In this document: positions 8,041-14,620 of the stretch, piece by piece
How the letters are laid out: each line of letters starts with the position of its first letter
Position numbering within the stretch: position 1 is the stretch's first letter
Assembly (NCBI GenBank): GCA_036986155.1
Contig: BTRA01000077.1
Span: 1 to 14,620 of the forward strand
Source: JACZXQ01 sp036986155
Lineage (GTDB): Bacteria > Gemmatimonadota > Gemmatimonadetes > Longimicrobiales > Gaopeijiaceae
Length of the DNA: 14,620 bases
Direction: 5' to 3'
Program-made: the position numbers and the translations under genes
Notes under the pieces: model-generated
Told to the model about the DNA's origin: nothing
Seen by the model: the letters and a program-made list of their open reading frames with translations, nothing else
Databases searched by the model: none

Positions 8041-8140
8041 GGGAACTCACACGGCCAGCGCGCCGGGCCGGCACTTGTCCACGCAGGTCCCGCGCGACAG
8101 CTTGGAGGTCGAACGGCAACATCCATCAGGAGCAGCCCGC

Positions 8141-8500
8141 ATGCCGGTCAAGCACGCCGACGACGTAGCGAGAGAACCGGTGGCCGCCGCCCGGGGTACG
8201 TCCCGCCAAGTCCTGATCAGCGCGGACGAGGCGCCCAACTTCGCGCTGCGGCGCTTCATAATGGAGCCGGGTGGCGGCATGCCGGCCCACACCAATGCGG
8301 TCGAGCACGAGCAGTACGTGCTGCGGGGCCGGGCGCGCGTCGGCATCGGGGATCAAGTGGTCGAGGTGCGGAAGGACGACGTAGTGTTCATCCCGGCGGG
8401 CGTGCCTCACTGGTACAGCGCTGAAGGGGACGAGCCCTTCGAGTTCCTGTGCGTGGTGCCGAACCTGCCCGACGAGATCGAGTTGGTGGAGGAGGCGTGA
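8141..8500 (+). CDS. Small cupin-domain protein
   Basis: This 119-residue single-domain protein folds as one conserved beta-barrel. Cupin motif 1 is GGGMPAHTNAVEHEQYVLRG (44-63) and motif 2 is KDDVVFIPAGVPHWY (78-92). Likely metal ligands are His50, His56 or Glu57 and His90. The second histidine of the usual HxH is Asn52, a substitution that may weaken or change metal binding. ATG 8141 is chosen because AGGAG stands at 8128-8132. An upstream in-frame ATG at 8075 would add 22 residues that do not look like cupin sequence. It follows the peptidase-permease by 100 bases on the same strand, so co-transcription is possible but not shown. Cupins this short include isomerases, dioxygenases and sugar-binding proteins, and no reaction can be assigned. 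Confidence 0.85.
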   Translation: MPVKHADDVAREPVAAARGTSRQVLISADEAPNFALRRFIMEPGGGMPAHTNAVEHEQYVLRGRARVGIGDQVVEVRKDDVVFIPAGVPHWYSAEGDEPFEFLCVVPNLPDEIELVEEA

Positions 8501-8531
8501 CTCGGTGAGTCGGTCGCCGCCTCGGACTCAC
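8499..8531 (+). other. Inverted repeats after the cupin gene
   Basis: GACTC-GGT-GAGTC spans 8499-8511, overlapping the cupin stop. A longer alternative pairs GTGAGTC (8505-8511) with GACTCAC (8525-8531) around a 13-base loop. No T-run follows. This could be a weak terminator, or an element in the leader of the lipoprotein gene; the case rests on symmetry alone. Confidence 0.3.
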
Positions 8532-8603
8532 ACTCGCTTGACGGCTCATGCGAACACTGGAAAACGTCCGGCCGCTTCTTCGAGAATAACCGGACTCTGC
8601 CAA

Positions 8604-9761
8604 ATGCGCCCGCCTCTCACCCGTCGCCAGATCGCCGCGGTCTTCCTGACCACTCTCCTGGCCTCATGCGGAGACGGGGGCCCGACGACTCCGCCCGATT
8701 CGGGGCTCGACGGCGTGTTCACAATCGTCGGCCTGGGAAGCTCCGGCGGTGTGTTTACCGCGGACCTGTGGGCGGCCGGGGACCACGTCTACACTGGCTC
8801 TCTCTTCAACGACGTCAATCAGGTGAGTGTGTGGGATGTGAGCGATCCGACGCAGCCCGTCGAGGTTGATGCTTTGGTAATCGACGCGGGCCGCCTCAAC
8901 GACGTAAAGGTCAGCACCGACGGCACGCTGGCGGTCGTGACCGTTTCGCAGTCCCAAGACGGGCGAAACGGCATCGTGCTCCTCGATCTCGCCAATCCCG
9001 CTCGCCCGACCGTCATCACGAGGTATACGACGAACCTGGAGCGGGGCGTTCACAACGTGTGGATCGAGGGGGAATTCATCTACCTGGTTCAGAACGGCCC
9101 CCCGGGCGACGGGCGGTTGCGCATTCTGGACATCGCCGACCCGGCACAACCCGTCGAGGTGGCGTCGTTCTCCGATCCCGGTGGCTCCCTCCACGATGTG
9201 TACGTTCGGGACGGCCTCGCCTTCTTGTCGTTCCTGAATGCGGGCCTCATCATCATCGACGTCGGAAACTCCATCGCCGGCGGGTCGCCGCAGAATCCAC
9301 GGGAAGTGTCCCGCGTCTTGCTCGGTGGGCAAACCCACAATGCCTGGTACTGGCCAGAAGGCCAGTACGTGTTCGTGGGTGAGGAGGATTTCACGAAGGT
9401 CGGTTCACGAGCCGCAGGTGTACTGCACGTCGTCGACGTCTCCGATATCAGGAATCCGCGCGAGACCGCCACCTTCGAGACTGAACTCAATCGGTCTCCC
9501 CCGCACAACTTCTGGCTGGACGAAAGCCGAGGCGTTCTGTACGCTGCCTGGTACGACGAGGGCCTCGTGGCACTGAATGTGAACGGCGAGCTTTCCGGCG
9601 AATTAGAGAACCAAAACCGCGTGATCGATATCGTCCACCCCTTTGGCGAAGGGGCGTGTTTCGGCACGGGGACGTGCATCTGGGCCCCTCAGTTGGACAA
9701 CGGACTCATTTACGTATCGGACTTGAACAACGGGATCGCGGTGCTCCGAATGGACTTCTGA
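8604..9761 (+). CDS. LVIVD-repeat beta-propeller lipoprotein
   Basis: This 385-residue protein is exported and lipid-anchored. The start has RR near the N-terminus, a hydrophobic stretch and lipobox LLASC with Cys22 (residues 18-22), followed by a Gly/Thr/Pro linker. The body carries LVIVD-type blade repeats: VWDVSDPTQPVEV (76-88), LLDLANPARPTVI (126-138), ILDIADPAQPVEV (174-186), a weaker one near 217, and VVDVSDIRNPRET (276-288). Between them His-Asn/Asp pairs recur about every 50 residues (VHNVW 149, LHDVY 196, THNAW 244, PHNFW 300), marking equivalent blade positions. Cys352 and Cys358 near the end could form a disulfide. ATG 8604 is preferred over an in-frame GTG or ATG at 8505 because the signal peptide begins there. 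Such propellers are probably surface or periplasmic binding proteins; the ligand is unknown. Confidence 0.88.
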   Translation: MRPPLTRRQIAAVFLTTLLASCGDGGPTTPPDSGLDGVFTIVGLGSSGGVFTADLWAAGDHVYTGSLFNDVNQVSVWDVSDPTQPVEVDALVIDAGRLNDVKVSTDGTLAVVTVSQSQDGRNGIVLLDLANPARPTVITRYTTNLERGVHNVWIEGEFIYLVQNGPPGDGRLRILDIADPAQPVEVASFSDPGGSLHDVYVRDGLAFLSFLNAGLIIIDVGNSIAGGSPQNPREVSRVLLGGQTHNAWYWPEGQYVFVGEEDFTKVGSRAAGVLHVVDVSDIRNPRETATFETELNRSPPHNFWLDESRGVLYAAWYDEGLVALNVNGELSGELENQNRVIDIVHPFGEGACFGTGTCIWAPQLDNGLIYVSDLNNGIAVLRMDF

Positions 9762-9801
9762 GGGGAGCGCCGGCACGAGCTGGGCCTACGACCATGTAGA
9801 G

Positions 9802-11241
9802 CTACCGTATTCCCACCGTCCCCTTGACCGAATCGAAAATCCTGCGGGAATCGAACCCGACGCCGTCCTTGAACACGATTTCCATCCTGTGGATCAGGCT
9901 CACATCCGCAGCCAGATCGCCGTCGACCACTACGAGATCCGCCTCCATCCCAGCGGCGATGGTCCCGGTCGAGTTCGCGAGGCCCAGGTAGGTCGCTCCG
10001 TTCAGCGTTGCAATCTTGATCGCCTCGGGCACACTGAAACCTCCTTCGACCAAGAGCTCGACGGTGCGCTGGTTCGCGTATCCGGCCACCACCCCGCCGT
10101 AACCCGTTGGATCGGTACCGACCACCAACAACCCCCCTGCGTCGTGGAAAGCCTTCTCCATGGCCATGTTCTTGGTGAACAAGCGGCTCCACGGGGAGTC
10201 GGAAACGGCGACCTGTGCACGCGTGCGCAGATACGAGTCACGCGGTTCGGCAGCCATCGCGTCGAGCGCACCGTCGGACGCGCGCGGCCGACCGGGCGTA
10301 TAGGTCTCGAACACGGTGTTGGTGGAGGTGACGGCCACACGGCGCTCTACCAGGTGGGCCACGAGATTACGGAACGCCGCACCATCGAGGTCGAGAGAGA
10401 GCACTGAGTTCTGCCGGGCACCACCAGACACGCACTGGTCGGGCTGCTTGTCGGCCACGAAGTCGGTCGCCGCCGTGAACCCGTGCTCCAGGTTGTCGAT
10501 GCCGAGGTCTGCAGCCTCTCTGTAGGTCACCGAACACAGGTGACCGGTCACCTTGAGATCCAGAGCGTGGGCGGCCTCGACCGCGCTGCCCAATTCGGCA
10601 CGGGTGATCTGCATATAGGCCTTGAAAGAGGTCGAGCCCTCACCAGCCCAGTAGTTGACCATGACCGCAGCATCCTCCGGACCTTTCAAGGCTTTCACTC
10701 CCGCGATGGGCAGCCCGGGCCCATTCAGATAGGGCGCCGTCACATCCATGGTGGGTCCCAGCACGCGTCCGGAGTCGATGCTGCGCTTCAGGTTGATGTC
10801 CGCATACGGCATCATGCTGCCGCCGGTGCGCATGGTGGTCACGCCGCCCGCCAGGTAGAGCCGCGGGAAGCTGAACCCGAGCGTGTTGTAGTTCCCCGCG
10901 CCTGCTGTGTAGAACAGGTGCTCGTGCAGCATGATGAGACCCGGAATGAGCGTCTTGCCTGTGAGGTCGAGCACCTCGGCACCGTCCGGAACCATCACGC
11001 TCCCAGACGATCCCACCGCCTCGATCCGATTCCCCCGGAGAATCACGGTCTGGTCATCGACGGCTGGCCCGCCCCGTCCATCGATGAGGGTCGCGTGCGT
11101 GAGCGCCACCACCGGTGCGGAGACCGCCACGAACTCCTGGACCTGGCGGTCGAGGGAAGACTGGGCAGCAAGGCGATCAGGGACGGAGAGCTCGAGCGCC
11201 CCGAGCGCGAGAACCACCACTACACAAAGGAACCTTGGCAT
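9802..11241 (-). CDS. Secreted imidazolonepropionase-like amidohydrolase
   Basis: This 479-residue protein has an N-terminal signal peptide (hydrophobic residues 5-20, cleavage likely after AAQ at 25-27), so it acts in the periplasm or outside. It is a metal-dependent amidohydrolase of the imidazolonepropionase/prolidase-like group. The metal ligands appear in order: HEH (His106, His108), candidate carboxylated lysine Lys207 in SFKAYMQ, His234 in VTGHLCS, His253 in LEHGF, and catalytic Asp377 in VVGTDPTG. The C-terminal half ends with 'DSVKGTVGIR', the usual tail of this family. Substrate is not predictable; prolidases, cyclic imidases and hydantoinases share the fold. The ATG at 11241 is preceded only by a weak AGGAT. 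The gene converges on the lipoprotein gene with a 40-base gap, in which I see no convincing terminator. Confidence 0.9.
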   Translation of the reverse strand: MPRFLCVVVVLALGALELSVPDRLAAQSSLDRQVQEFVAVSAPVVALTHATLIDGRGGPAVDDQTVILRGNRIEAVGSSGSVMVPDGAEVLDLTGKTLIPGLIMLHEHLFYTAGAGNYNTLGFSFPRLYLAGGVTTMRTGGSMMPYADINLKRSIDSGRVLGPTMDVTAPYLNGPGLPIAGVKALKGPEDAAVMVNYWAGEGSTSFKAYMQITRAELGSAVEAAHALDLKVTGHLCSVTYREAADLGIDNLEHGFTAATDFVADKQPDQCVSGGARQNSVLSLDLDGAAFRNLVAHLVERRVAVTSTNTVFETYTPGRPRASDGALDAMAAEPRDSYLRTRAQVAVSDSPWSRLFTKNMAMEKAFHDAGGLLVVGTDPTGYGGVVAGYANQRTVELLVEGGFSVPEAIKIATLNGATYLGLANSTGTIAAGMEADLVVVDGDLAADVSLIHRMEIVFKDGVGFDSRRIFDSVKGTVGIR

Positions 11242-11297
11242 CGCTTGAGATCCTAGAGAGTCACGAAGTTTGCCGGTCTACATGGTACGGAGTCCGA

Positions 11298-11316
11298 CGG
11301 CCCACGTCACGGGCCG
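11298..11316 (-). terminator. Candidate hairpin after the glycerate kinase gene
   Basis: CGGCCC-ACGTCAC-GGGCCG is a 6-bp stem and 7-base loop, 22 bases past the glycerate kinase stop and 56 bases before the amidohydrolase start. The sequence after it on the minus strand has no T-run, so termination is only a possibility. If it terminates, the two leftward genes are transcribed separately. Confidence 0.25.
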
Positions 11317-11338
11317 GGGACATGGTTATTCACTGCGG

Positions 11339-12454
11339 TCAGAGCCTCTCGGCAAGCCTTGCAGCCGCCGCCGCGAGGAGATCCGCCCCTTGTGCCATAG
11401 CTTCGACAGGGTCGGCTCCCACGGGGGCTGCTGCTTCGACCTCGTCGATCCCCACTGAATCCGCCTCCACGCCTGACTCCACGCTCCCTGCCAATACCGC
11501 TACGCGAGCGCCCGACTCACACGCGACCCGTGCCACACCCGAAACCACCTTTCCGGAGAGTGACTGTCGATCGAAGCGCCCCTCCCCCGTGATCACCCAG
11601 TCGGCGCCGGACACCGCATCGGGAAGGCCGAGAACATCCATCAGAGTGTCCACCCCCGACTCAAGCTTCGCGCCCATGAAGGCCACGGCGCCGGCCGCTA
11701 GGCCACCCGCCCCTCCGGCACCTTGCAGCCCCCGGAGGTCGAGGCCGAGCACCGAGAGCACGCGCTCCGCCAAGTTGGACAGTCCCATTTCCAGCCGCGC
11801 GACCGCATCGGGACCGGCGCCCTTTTGGGGTCCGAATACCGGGGCGGCCCCGCTCGGGCCCAGGAGGGGGTTGGTCACGTCGCATAGGACGACCACCGGA
11901 GGAAGCCCCACGTCGGCAGGAGGCACGATGTCGTGGATGCGACATAGCGCCTCACCCCCGAACCCGACTTCGGCGCCGGTCTTGTCGAGAAAGCGCCAGC
12001 CGAGCGCCGTTGCGGCCCCGACTCCACCGTCCACCGTGGCGCTACCACCCACGGCGAGCCACAGCACCCGCGGCCCTCTCGCGGCCGCCGCCCGTAGGAG
12101 CTCACCGGTGCCGAAGGTGGTCGTTCGCAAAGGGTCTCGCTCCGCGGCGTCCAGCAGAGTGAGACCGCTCGCCGTCGCCATCTCGACCAAGGCGGCTGGT
12201 CCCCTGGCGGCCAACCACACGAAGCCGGCCTCGACCTCCACACCCGGAAGGGGACCTGTGACTCGGCAAGGATTCCAAGCACCTCCGACTGCGCTCATGA
12301 CGGTCGCGGCCGTGCCCTCTCCACCGTCGGCCATCGGTCGGACGACCAAATCGGCTTCGGGGAGCGTACGCTCCAAGCCGCTGGCAACCGCCTCACAGGC
12401 TTCTGCCGCAGTCAGGCTGCCCTTGAAGGAGTCCATGGAAACGACGATCCTCAT
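11339..12454 (-). CDS. glxK: Glycerate kinase, GK1/GlxK-type
   Basis: This 371-residue enzyme is predicted to phosphorylate D-glycerate with ATP (glyoxylate/glycerate or serine-cycle metabolism). The family signatures are all present: SMDSFKGSLTA (6-15), VRPMADGGEGTA (38-49), the GTGELL loop near 115-120, LAVGGSATVDGGVGAA (133-148), CDVTNPLLG (191-199), VFGPQKGA (206-213) and ITGEGRFDRQSLSGK (288-302). Length matches the usual 370-380. The start is the ATG at 12454, where the conserved N-terminus begins; an in-frame ATG at 12649 would add 65 non-family residues that lie antisense to the propeller remnant. GGGGGAAGGA precedes the ATG. Whether the product is 2-phosphoglycerate or 3-phosphoglycerate cannot be told from sequence. 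Family is certain; the symbol is by similarity. Confidence 0.92.
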   Translation of the reverse strand: MRIVVSMDSFKGSLTAAEACEAVASGLERTLPEADLVVRPMADGGEGTAATVMSAVGGAWNPCRVTGPLPGVEVEAGFVWLAARGPAALVEMATASGLTLLDAAERDPLRTTTFGTGELLRAAAARGPRVLWLAVGGSATVDGGVGAATALGWRFLDKTGAEVGFGGEALCRIHDIVPPADVGLPPVVVLCDVTNPLLGPSGAAPVFGPQKGAGPDAVARLEMGLSNLAERVLSVLGLDLRGLQGAGGAGGLAAGAVAFMGAKLESGVDTLMDVLGLPDAVSGADWVITGEGRFDRQSLSGKVVSGVARVACESGARVAVLAGSVESGVEADSVGIDEVEAAAPVGADPVEAMAQGADLLAAAAARLAERL

Positions 12455-12512
12455 GTCCTTCCCCCGGCCCGCGGTTGAGAAGTGTGGTTTCATACTCCCA
12501 AGAGTAAACGCT

Positions 12513-12788
12513 TTGCGCATCGGCGGGCATCCGATAGGACGAAGCCAGACTAGGACGATCGCCGCACCAGCTGTGGACGATGTAGAGAACCTGTGGGTCT
12601 CCGAGTACGTGCCTTTCACCGATTCGCCCGAACGCTGGTTCGTGTTCAATCCTCTCGGTGCCTGGCTCGGCGTGGTCTCGATGCCCGACGGCTTCCGGCC
12701 CTACCGACTAGGCGAGGACTGGCTTCTCGGTGTGCGCGTCGACACCTTCGGCGTCGAGCGGATCGCCCGTTATTCGCTGACGAAGTAA
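12513..12788 (+). pseudogene. C-terminal remnant of a 6-bladed beta-propeller-like protein
   Basis: This is an open stretch ending in TAA at 12788. Its last 70 residues read like the end of a larger protein: AVDDVENLWVSEY, then a 'RWFVFNPLGAWLGVVSMPDG' stretch, then 'DWLLGVRVDTFGVERIARYS'. As I recall, this 'VDDEGNLWVEEY...W.VFD..G.WLG.V.LP.G' pattern closes 6-bladed propeller proteins that are numerous in Gemmatimonadota. No propeller blades are found upstream; the glycerate kinase gene lies antisense there. The only starts are a TTG at 12513 and a GTG at 12573, neither with a clear ribosome site, so this is most likely a truncated, non-expressed tail. A 71-91 residue stand-alone gene is the alternative. 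Within the 444 bases from 12455 to 12898 nothing else is recognisable apart from presumed promoters. Confidence 0.6.
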
Positions 12789-12898
12789 TCAAATACTGCA
12801 GCCCGCGGGACCTTTCCTCACGGCACGAATCGCGCGCCGCCCGCAGACCGAGTAGCGTTGGGACCGATCCTTACGCTAACCCGAAAACCGGCGAGACC

Positions 12899-14077
12899 AT
12901 GATGCATTGCCTCAAAGGACTGCGTGTCATCGATGTCACCCAGAACCTGGCCGGCCCTTTCTGCACCCAGATCCTGGGCGACTTGGGCGCGGACGTCATC
13001 AAGGTCGAGCCGCCCGGCACGGGCGATTCGGCCAGAGCCTGGGGGCCTCCGTTCTGGGAAGGCGAGAGCCCTCTGTTCCTTACCACTAACCGAAACAAGC
13101 GCAGCATCCAGATGGACCTCAAATCCCCGGAGGAAGCCGAGACGCTTCGGGCGCTGATTGCGGGAGCGGACGTGTTCGTTCAGTCCTTCCGGTCAGGCCG
13201 AGCCGAGGCGTTGGGTTTCGGCTACGAAGCTGTCAGCACGCTCGAGCCCGGCCTCGTCTACGTGTCGATCACCGCCTACGGATCGGAAGGGCCGCTCAGC
13301 CATCTGCCAGGGTATGACCCGCTCATGCAAGCGGCAGGCGGGATCATGTCGGTAACCGGACACTCGGACGGTCCGCCTACCAGAGTAGGTGGTTCGGTGG
13401 TGGATTTGGGTACGGGCATGTGGGCGGCACTCGGAGTCCTGGCCGCGCTACGGGATCGGGACGCTACAGGGCGTGGGTGCCACGTCGAGACTTCACTCTT
13501 GGGGTCGGCTCTCACATGGATGAGCTATCACATGATTGGGCACCTGGCCACGGGTGAGGTGCCCGGGCCGATGGGCTCGGGCCTCGCGATGATCGCTCCC
13601 TACGAGGCGTTCCCCACCGCCGACGGCCACATAATGATCAACGCCGGAAACGACACTACGTTCAGGCGGCTGACCGAGGCGCTTGGGCTCGAAGAGCTTG
13701 CCCACGACGAGCGATTCAGGGACAACCCTTCACGGGTGGAGAACCGGCCGGCACTGTTCGAATCGATTGCGGGCAAGACGCGCACCCTCACGGTCGCCGA
13801 GCTCCTGGAGTGCCTCTACCGGCAAAACGTGCCCTGCGCTCCCATTCAAGACGTGGCACAGGTCGTCGGCGATCCTCAGGTGGCGGCCACGCGTATGCTG
13901 CGCGCTGCGGAGCACCCTCGTATCGACGATTACCGGGACGTGGCGATGCCGATCACCTGGAACGGCGAGCAGGCCGAGTTCAGGGCCCATCCCCCCGGTC
14001 CAGGCGAGCACACACGCGAGGTTCTCGCTGAGCTCAAGGTCGCCCGCATGGGTTCACAAGAAAGTGAGATCCCATGA
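12899..14077 (+). CDS. Class III CoA-transferase (CaiB/BaiF family)
   Basis: This 392-residue enzyme moves CoA between acyl groups through an aspartyl intermediate. The family pattern starts LKGLRVIDVTQNLAGPFCTQ, followed by LGADVIKVEPPGTGD (29-43), QSFRSGRAEALG (95-106), SITAYGSEGP (123-132) and the interlocked-dimer region. The catalytic aspartate is placed at Asp169 in GGSVVDLGTG, the same position as in formyl-CoA transferase. Length matches a single-subunit member. Start is ATG 12899 or the adjacent ATG 12902; the ribosome site is weak (GGCGAG). The open frame reaches back to 12593, but that stretch overlaps the propeller remnant in another frame and lacks family sequence. Substrate (formyl, oxalyl, carnitine or another acyl) is unknown. 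It stands between two gene remnants and appears complete. Confidence 0.92.
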   Translation: MMHCLKGLRVIDVTQNLAGPFCTQILGDLGADVIKVEPPGTGDSARAWGPPFWEGESPLFLTTNRNKRSIQMDLKSPEEAETLRALIAGADVFVQSFRSGRAEALGFGYEAVSTLEPGLVYVSITAYGSEGPLSHLPGYDPLMQAAGGIMSVTGHSDGPPTRVGGSVVDLGTGMWAALGVLAALRDRDATGRGCHVETSLLGSALTWMSYHMIGHLATGEVPGPMGSGLAMIAPYEAFPTADGHIMINAGNDTTFRRLTEALGLEELAHDERFRDNPSRVENRPALFESIAGKTRTLTVAELLECLYRQNVPCAPIQDVAQVVGDPQVAATRMLRAAEHPRIDDYRDVAMPITWNGEQAEFRAHPPGPGEHTREVLAELKVARMGSQESEIP

Positions 14078-14192
14078 AGATGCGCCAGGCCCCGGAGAGA
14101 TCCTCGAGTGGAAGGGGAGCGCCTCCTTCCAACTGATGCGGTACGAGGGCCGGTGGCGGATCGTCTCGCTCGCCTTTCTCTCGGGCGAGTGA
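14078..14192 (+). pseudogene. C-terminal remnant of a nuclear-transport-factor-2-like (SnoaL/DUF4440 type) protein
   Basis: Just after the CoA-transferase stop, in a different frame, the DNA encodes GEILEWKGSASFQL and then MRYEGRWRIVSLAFLSGE before TGA at 14192. The 'SFQLMR..GRWRIVS' strand pair is typical of the last beta strands of NTF2-like proteins such as SnoaL or DUF4440. No upstream part of such a protein is visible; the preceding bases are the CoA-transferase C-terminus. The only in-frame starter is a GTG at 14064 inside that gene, so I read this as a leftover 3' end rather than a gene. Confidence 0.5.
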
Positions 14193-14200
14193 CGCGCCCC

Positions 14201-14236
14201 TTGACATGCAACCTTATGGTTGCACATACTCTTCCC
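14201..14236 (+). promoter_or_regulatory. Promoter of the arsR-AHSA1 operon, apparently leaderless
   Basis: A perfect -35 TTGACA lies at 14201-14206 and a -10 like CATACT at 14225-14230, separated by 18 bases. The ATG at 14237 lies 7 bases after the -10, where transcription would start, and no Shine-Dalgarno sequence lies between. This predicts a leaderless or nearly leaderless mRNA. Confidence 0.7.
14207..14224. promoter_or_regulatory. Predicted ArsR autoregulatory operator
   Basis: TGCAACC-TTAT-GGTTGCA is a perfect 7-bp inverted repeat with a 4-base centre, and it exactly fills the promoter spacer between -35 and -10. The same kind of TGCAACC palindrome is, as I recall, found ahead of ArsR-AHSA1 operons. 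Binding there would block RNA polymerase, giving simple autorepression. Confidence 0.75.
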
Positions 14237-14557
14237 ATGACGGACCTATTCGCAGCCATTTCAGACCCGACGCGCCGGGGAATTCTCGAGCGATTACGCC
14301 AAGACGGTGCGTTGTCGGTGACGGAGCTGGCTGAGCCGCTGCCGATCAGCCGGCAGGCGGTAACGAAGCATCTCGACATCCTGGAACGGTCAGGGCTCAT
14401 CGAGCACGAGTGGCGCGGCAGAAGACGCGTCCATCTGCTCAAGGCCGAGCCCCTGCAGGAGATCGACGATTGGTTGGCGCCCTACGCGGCGGCGTGGGAT
14501 GAGCGCTTGGCACGCCTGGAAGAATACCTGGAGGGGGATGATGACCAACGCGATTGA
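14237..14557 (+). CDS. ArsR-family winged-helix transcriptional repressor
   Basis: This 106-residue homodimeric DNA-binding protein opens with MTDLFAAISDPTRRGILERL, the hallmark first helices of ArsR regulators, with the winged helix-turn-helix near 27-52 (SVTELAEPL, ISRQAVTKHLDILERSGLI). It has no cysteine, so it lacks the metal-sensing sites of ArsR/SmtB; the usual partner of such proteins is an AHSA1-type gene, as here. ATG 14237 is chosen because the conserved N-terminus and the promoter both point to it; an open frame further upstream would overlap the operator. It overlaps the next gene by 20 or 17 bases, depending on which start that gene uses. The signal that lifts repression is unknown. 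Confidence 0.92.
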   Translation: MTDLFAAISDPTRRGILERLRQDGALSVTELAEPLPISRQAVTKHLDILERSGLIEHEWRGRRRVHLLKAEPLQEIDDWLAPYAAAWDERLARLEEYLEGDDDQRD

Positions 14558-14620
14558 AAAGCGACTCGAATTGGACGCACCGCTAGAGCGAGTGTGGAGC
14601 GCGATAAGCGACCCGGCCGA
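14541..14620 (+). CDS. SRPBCC/AHSA1-domain protein, 3' partial (cut by window end)
   Basis: Only the first 26 residues are seen: MTNAIEKRLELDAPLERVWS then AISDPA. This is the standard N-terminal strand and helix of the AHSA1 (activator of Hsp90 ATPase homology) SRPBCC fold, a hydrophobic-pocket domain. The preferred ATG is 14541, with GGAGG at 14530-14534 six bases ahead; ATG 14538 in the same frame has no spacing from the ribosome site. It overlaps the arsR gene, so the two are co-transcribed and probably translationally coupled. ArsR-AHSA1 pairs are common in high-GC bacteria; the small-molecule ligand is not known. Confidence 0.85.
   Translation, partial: MTNAIEKRLELDAPLERVWSAISDPA

Noticed and set aside
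8505..8603. Upstream in-frame start of the LVIVD lipoprotein
   Set aside because: It would bury the lipoprotein signal peptide 33 residues inside the protein.
9762..9801. Terminator in the gap between the converging lipoprotein and amidohydrolase genes
   Set aside because: Only a short GCCGGC palindrome and no stable stem with a T-run.
11115..12500. A long plus-strand open frame across the glycerate kinase gene
   Set aside because: Ser/Pro/Ala/Thr-rich antisense shadow; only its last 75 or so codons (12543-12788) resemble a known protein end and are listed separately.
12593..12898. N-terminal extension of the CoA-transferase frame
   Set aside because: Arg-rich residues without family similarity; the conserved N-terminus starts at the ATG at 12899.
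1..14620. CRISPR arrays, tRNA or rRNA genes, transposases, phage genes or long direct repeats
   Set aside because: Read through both strands by eye; none recognised. Short diverged repeats could be missed without computation.

Overview
The window is GC-rich (low-to-mid 60s percent by eye), densely packed bacterial chromosomal DNA. It has short or overlapping intergenic gaps and Shine-Dalgarno-led starts, apart from one leaderless-looking gene. Gene content fits an uncultured Gemmatimonadota-like bacterium. The clues are an ABC permease fused to an M1-type peptidase, a periplasmic imidazolonepropionase-like amidohydrolase with signal peptide, an LVIVD-repeat lipoprotein, the C-terminal scrap of a 6-bladed propeller-like protein, and an ArsR/AHSA1 pair. 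This assignment is inferred from family content; Bacteroidota-related or Acidobacteriota lineages are not excluded.

Layout: (1) 1-913 (+): tail of an alpha subunit and a complete beta subunit of a two-subunit ThDP-dependent 2-oxoacid decarboxylase resembling sulfopyruvate/phosphonopyruvate decarboxylase (ComDE-like), translationally coupled. (2) 927-3352 (-): a LeuB/tartrate/isocitrate dehydrogenase-family enzyme downstream of a membrane PlsC-type acyltransferase, convergent with region 1 across a hairpin junction. (3) 3547-8040 (+): an ABC ATPase followed after 12 bases by a 1195-residue permease-peptidase fusion, one two-gene transport/proteolysis unit. (4) 8141-9761 (+): a small cupin and an LVIVD-repeat lipoprotein. 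(5) 9802-12454 (-): a secreted amidohydrolase and a type-I glycerate kinase. (6) 12513-14192 (+): an intact class III CoA-transferase (CaiB/BaiF) flanked on both sides by 3'-end-only remnants of unrelated genes. (7) 14201-14620 (+): an ArsR-family repressor, apparently from a leaderless transcript, whose predicted operator fills the -35/-10 spacer, followed by an overlapping AHSA1/SRPBCC gene cut by the window end.

How they work together: the clear functional pairs are decarboxylase alpha/beta, ABC ATPase/permease-peptidase, and ArsR/AHSA1. The remaining genes look like an ordinary mosaic of metabolic and envelope functions; I see no phage, transposase, CRISPR, tRNA or rRNA. The points most worth following up are the permease-peptidase fusion with its altered zinc-site spacing, the operator-in-spacer leaderless promoter, the divergent ThDP decarboxylase, and the two gene remnants bracketing the CoA-transferase.
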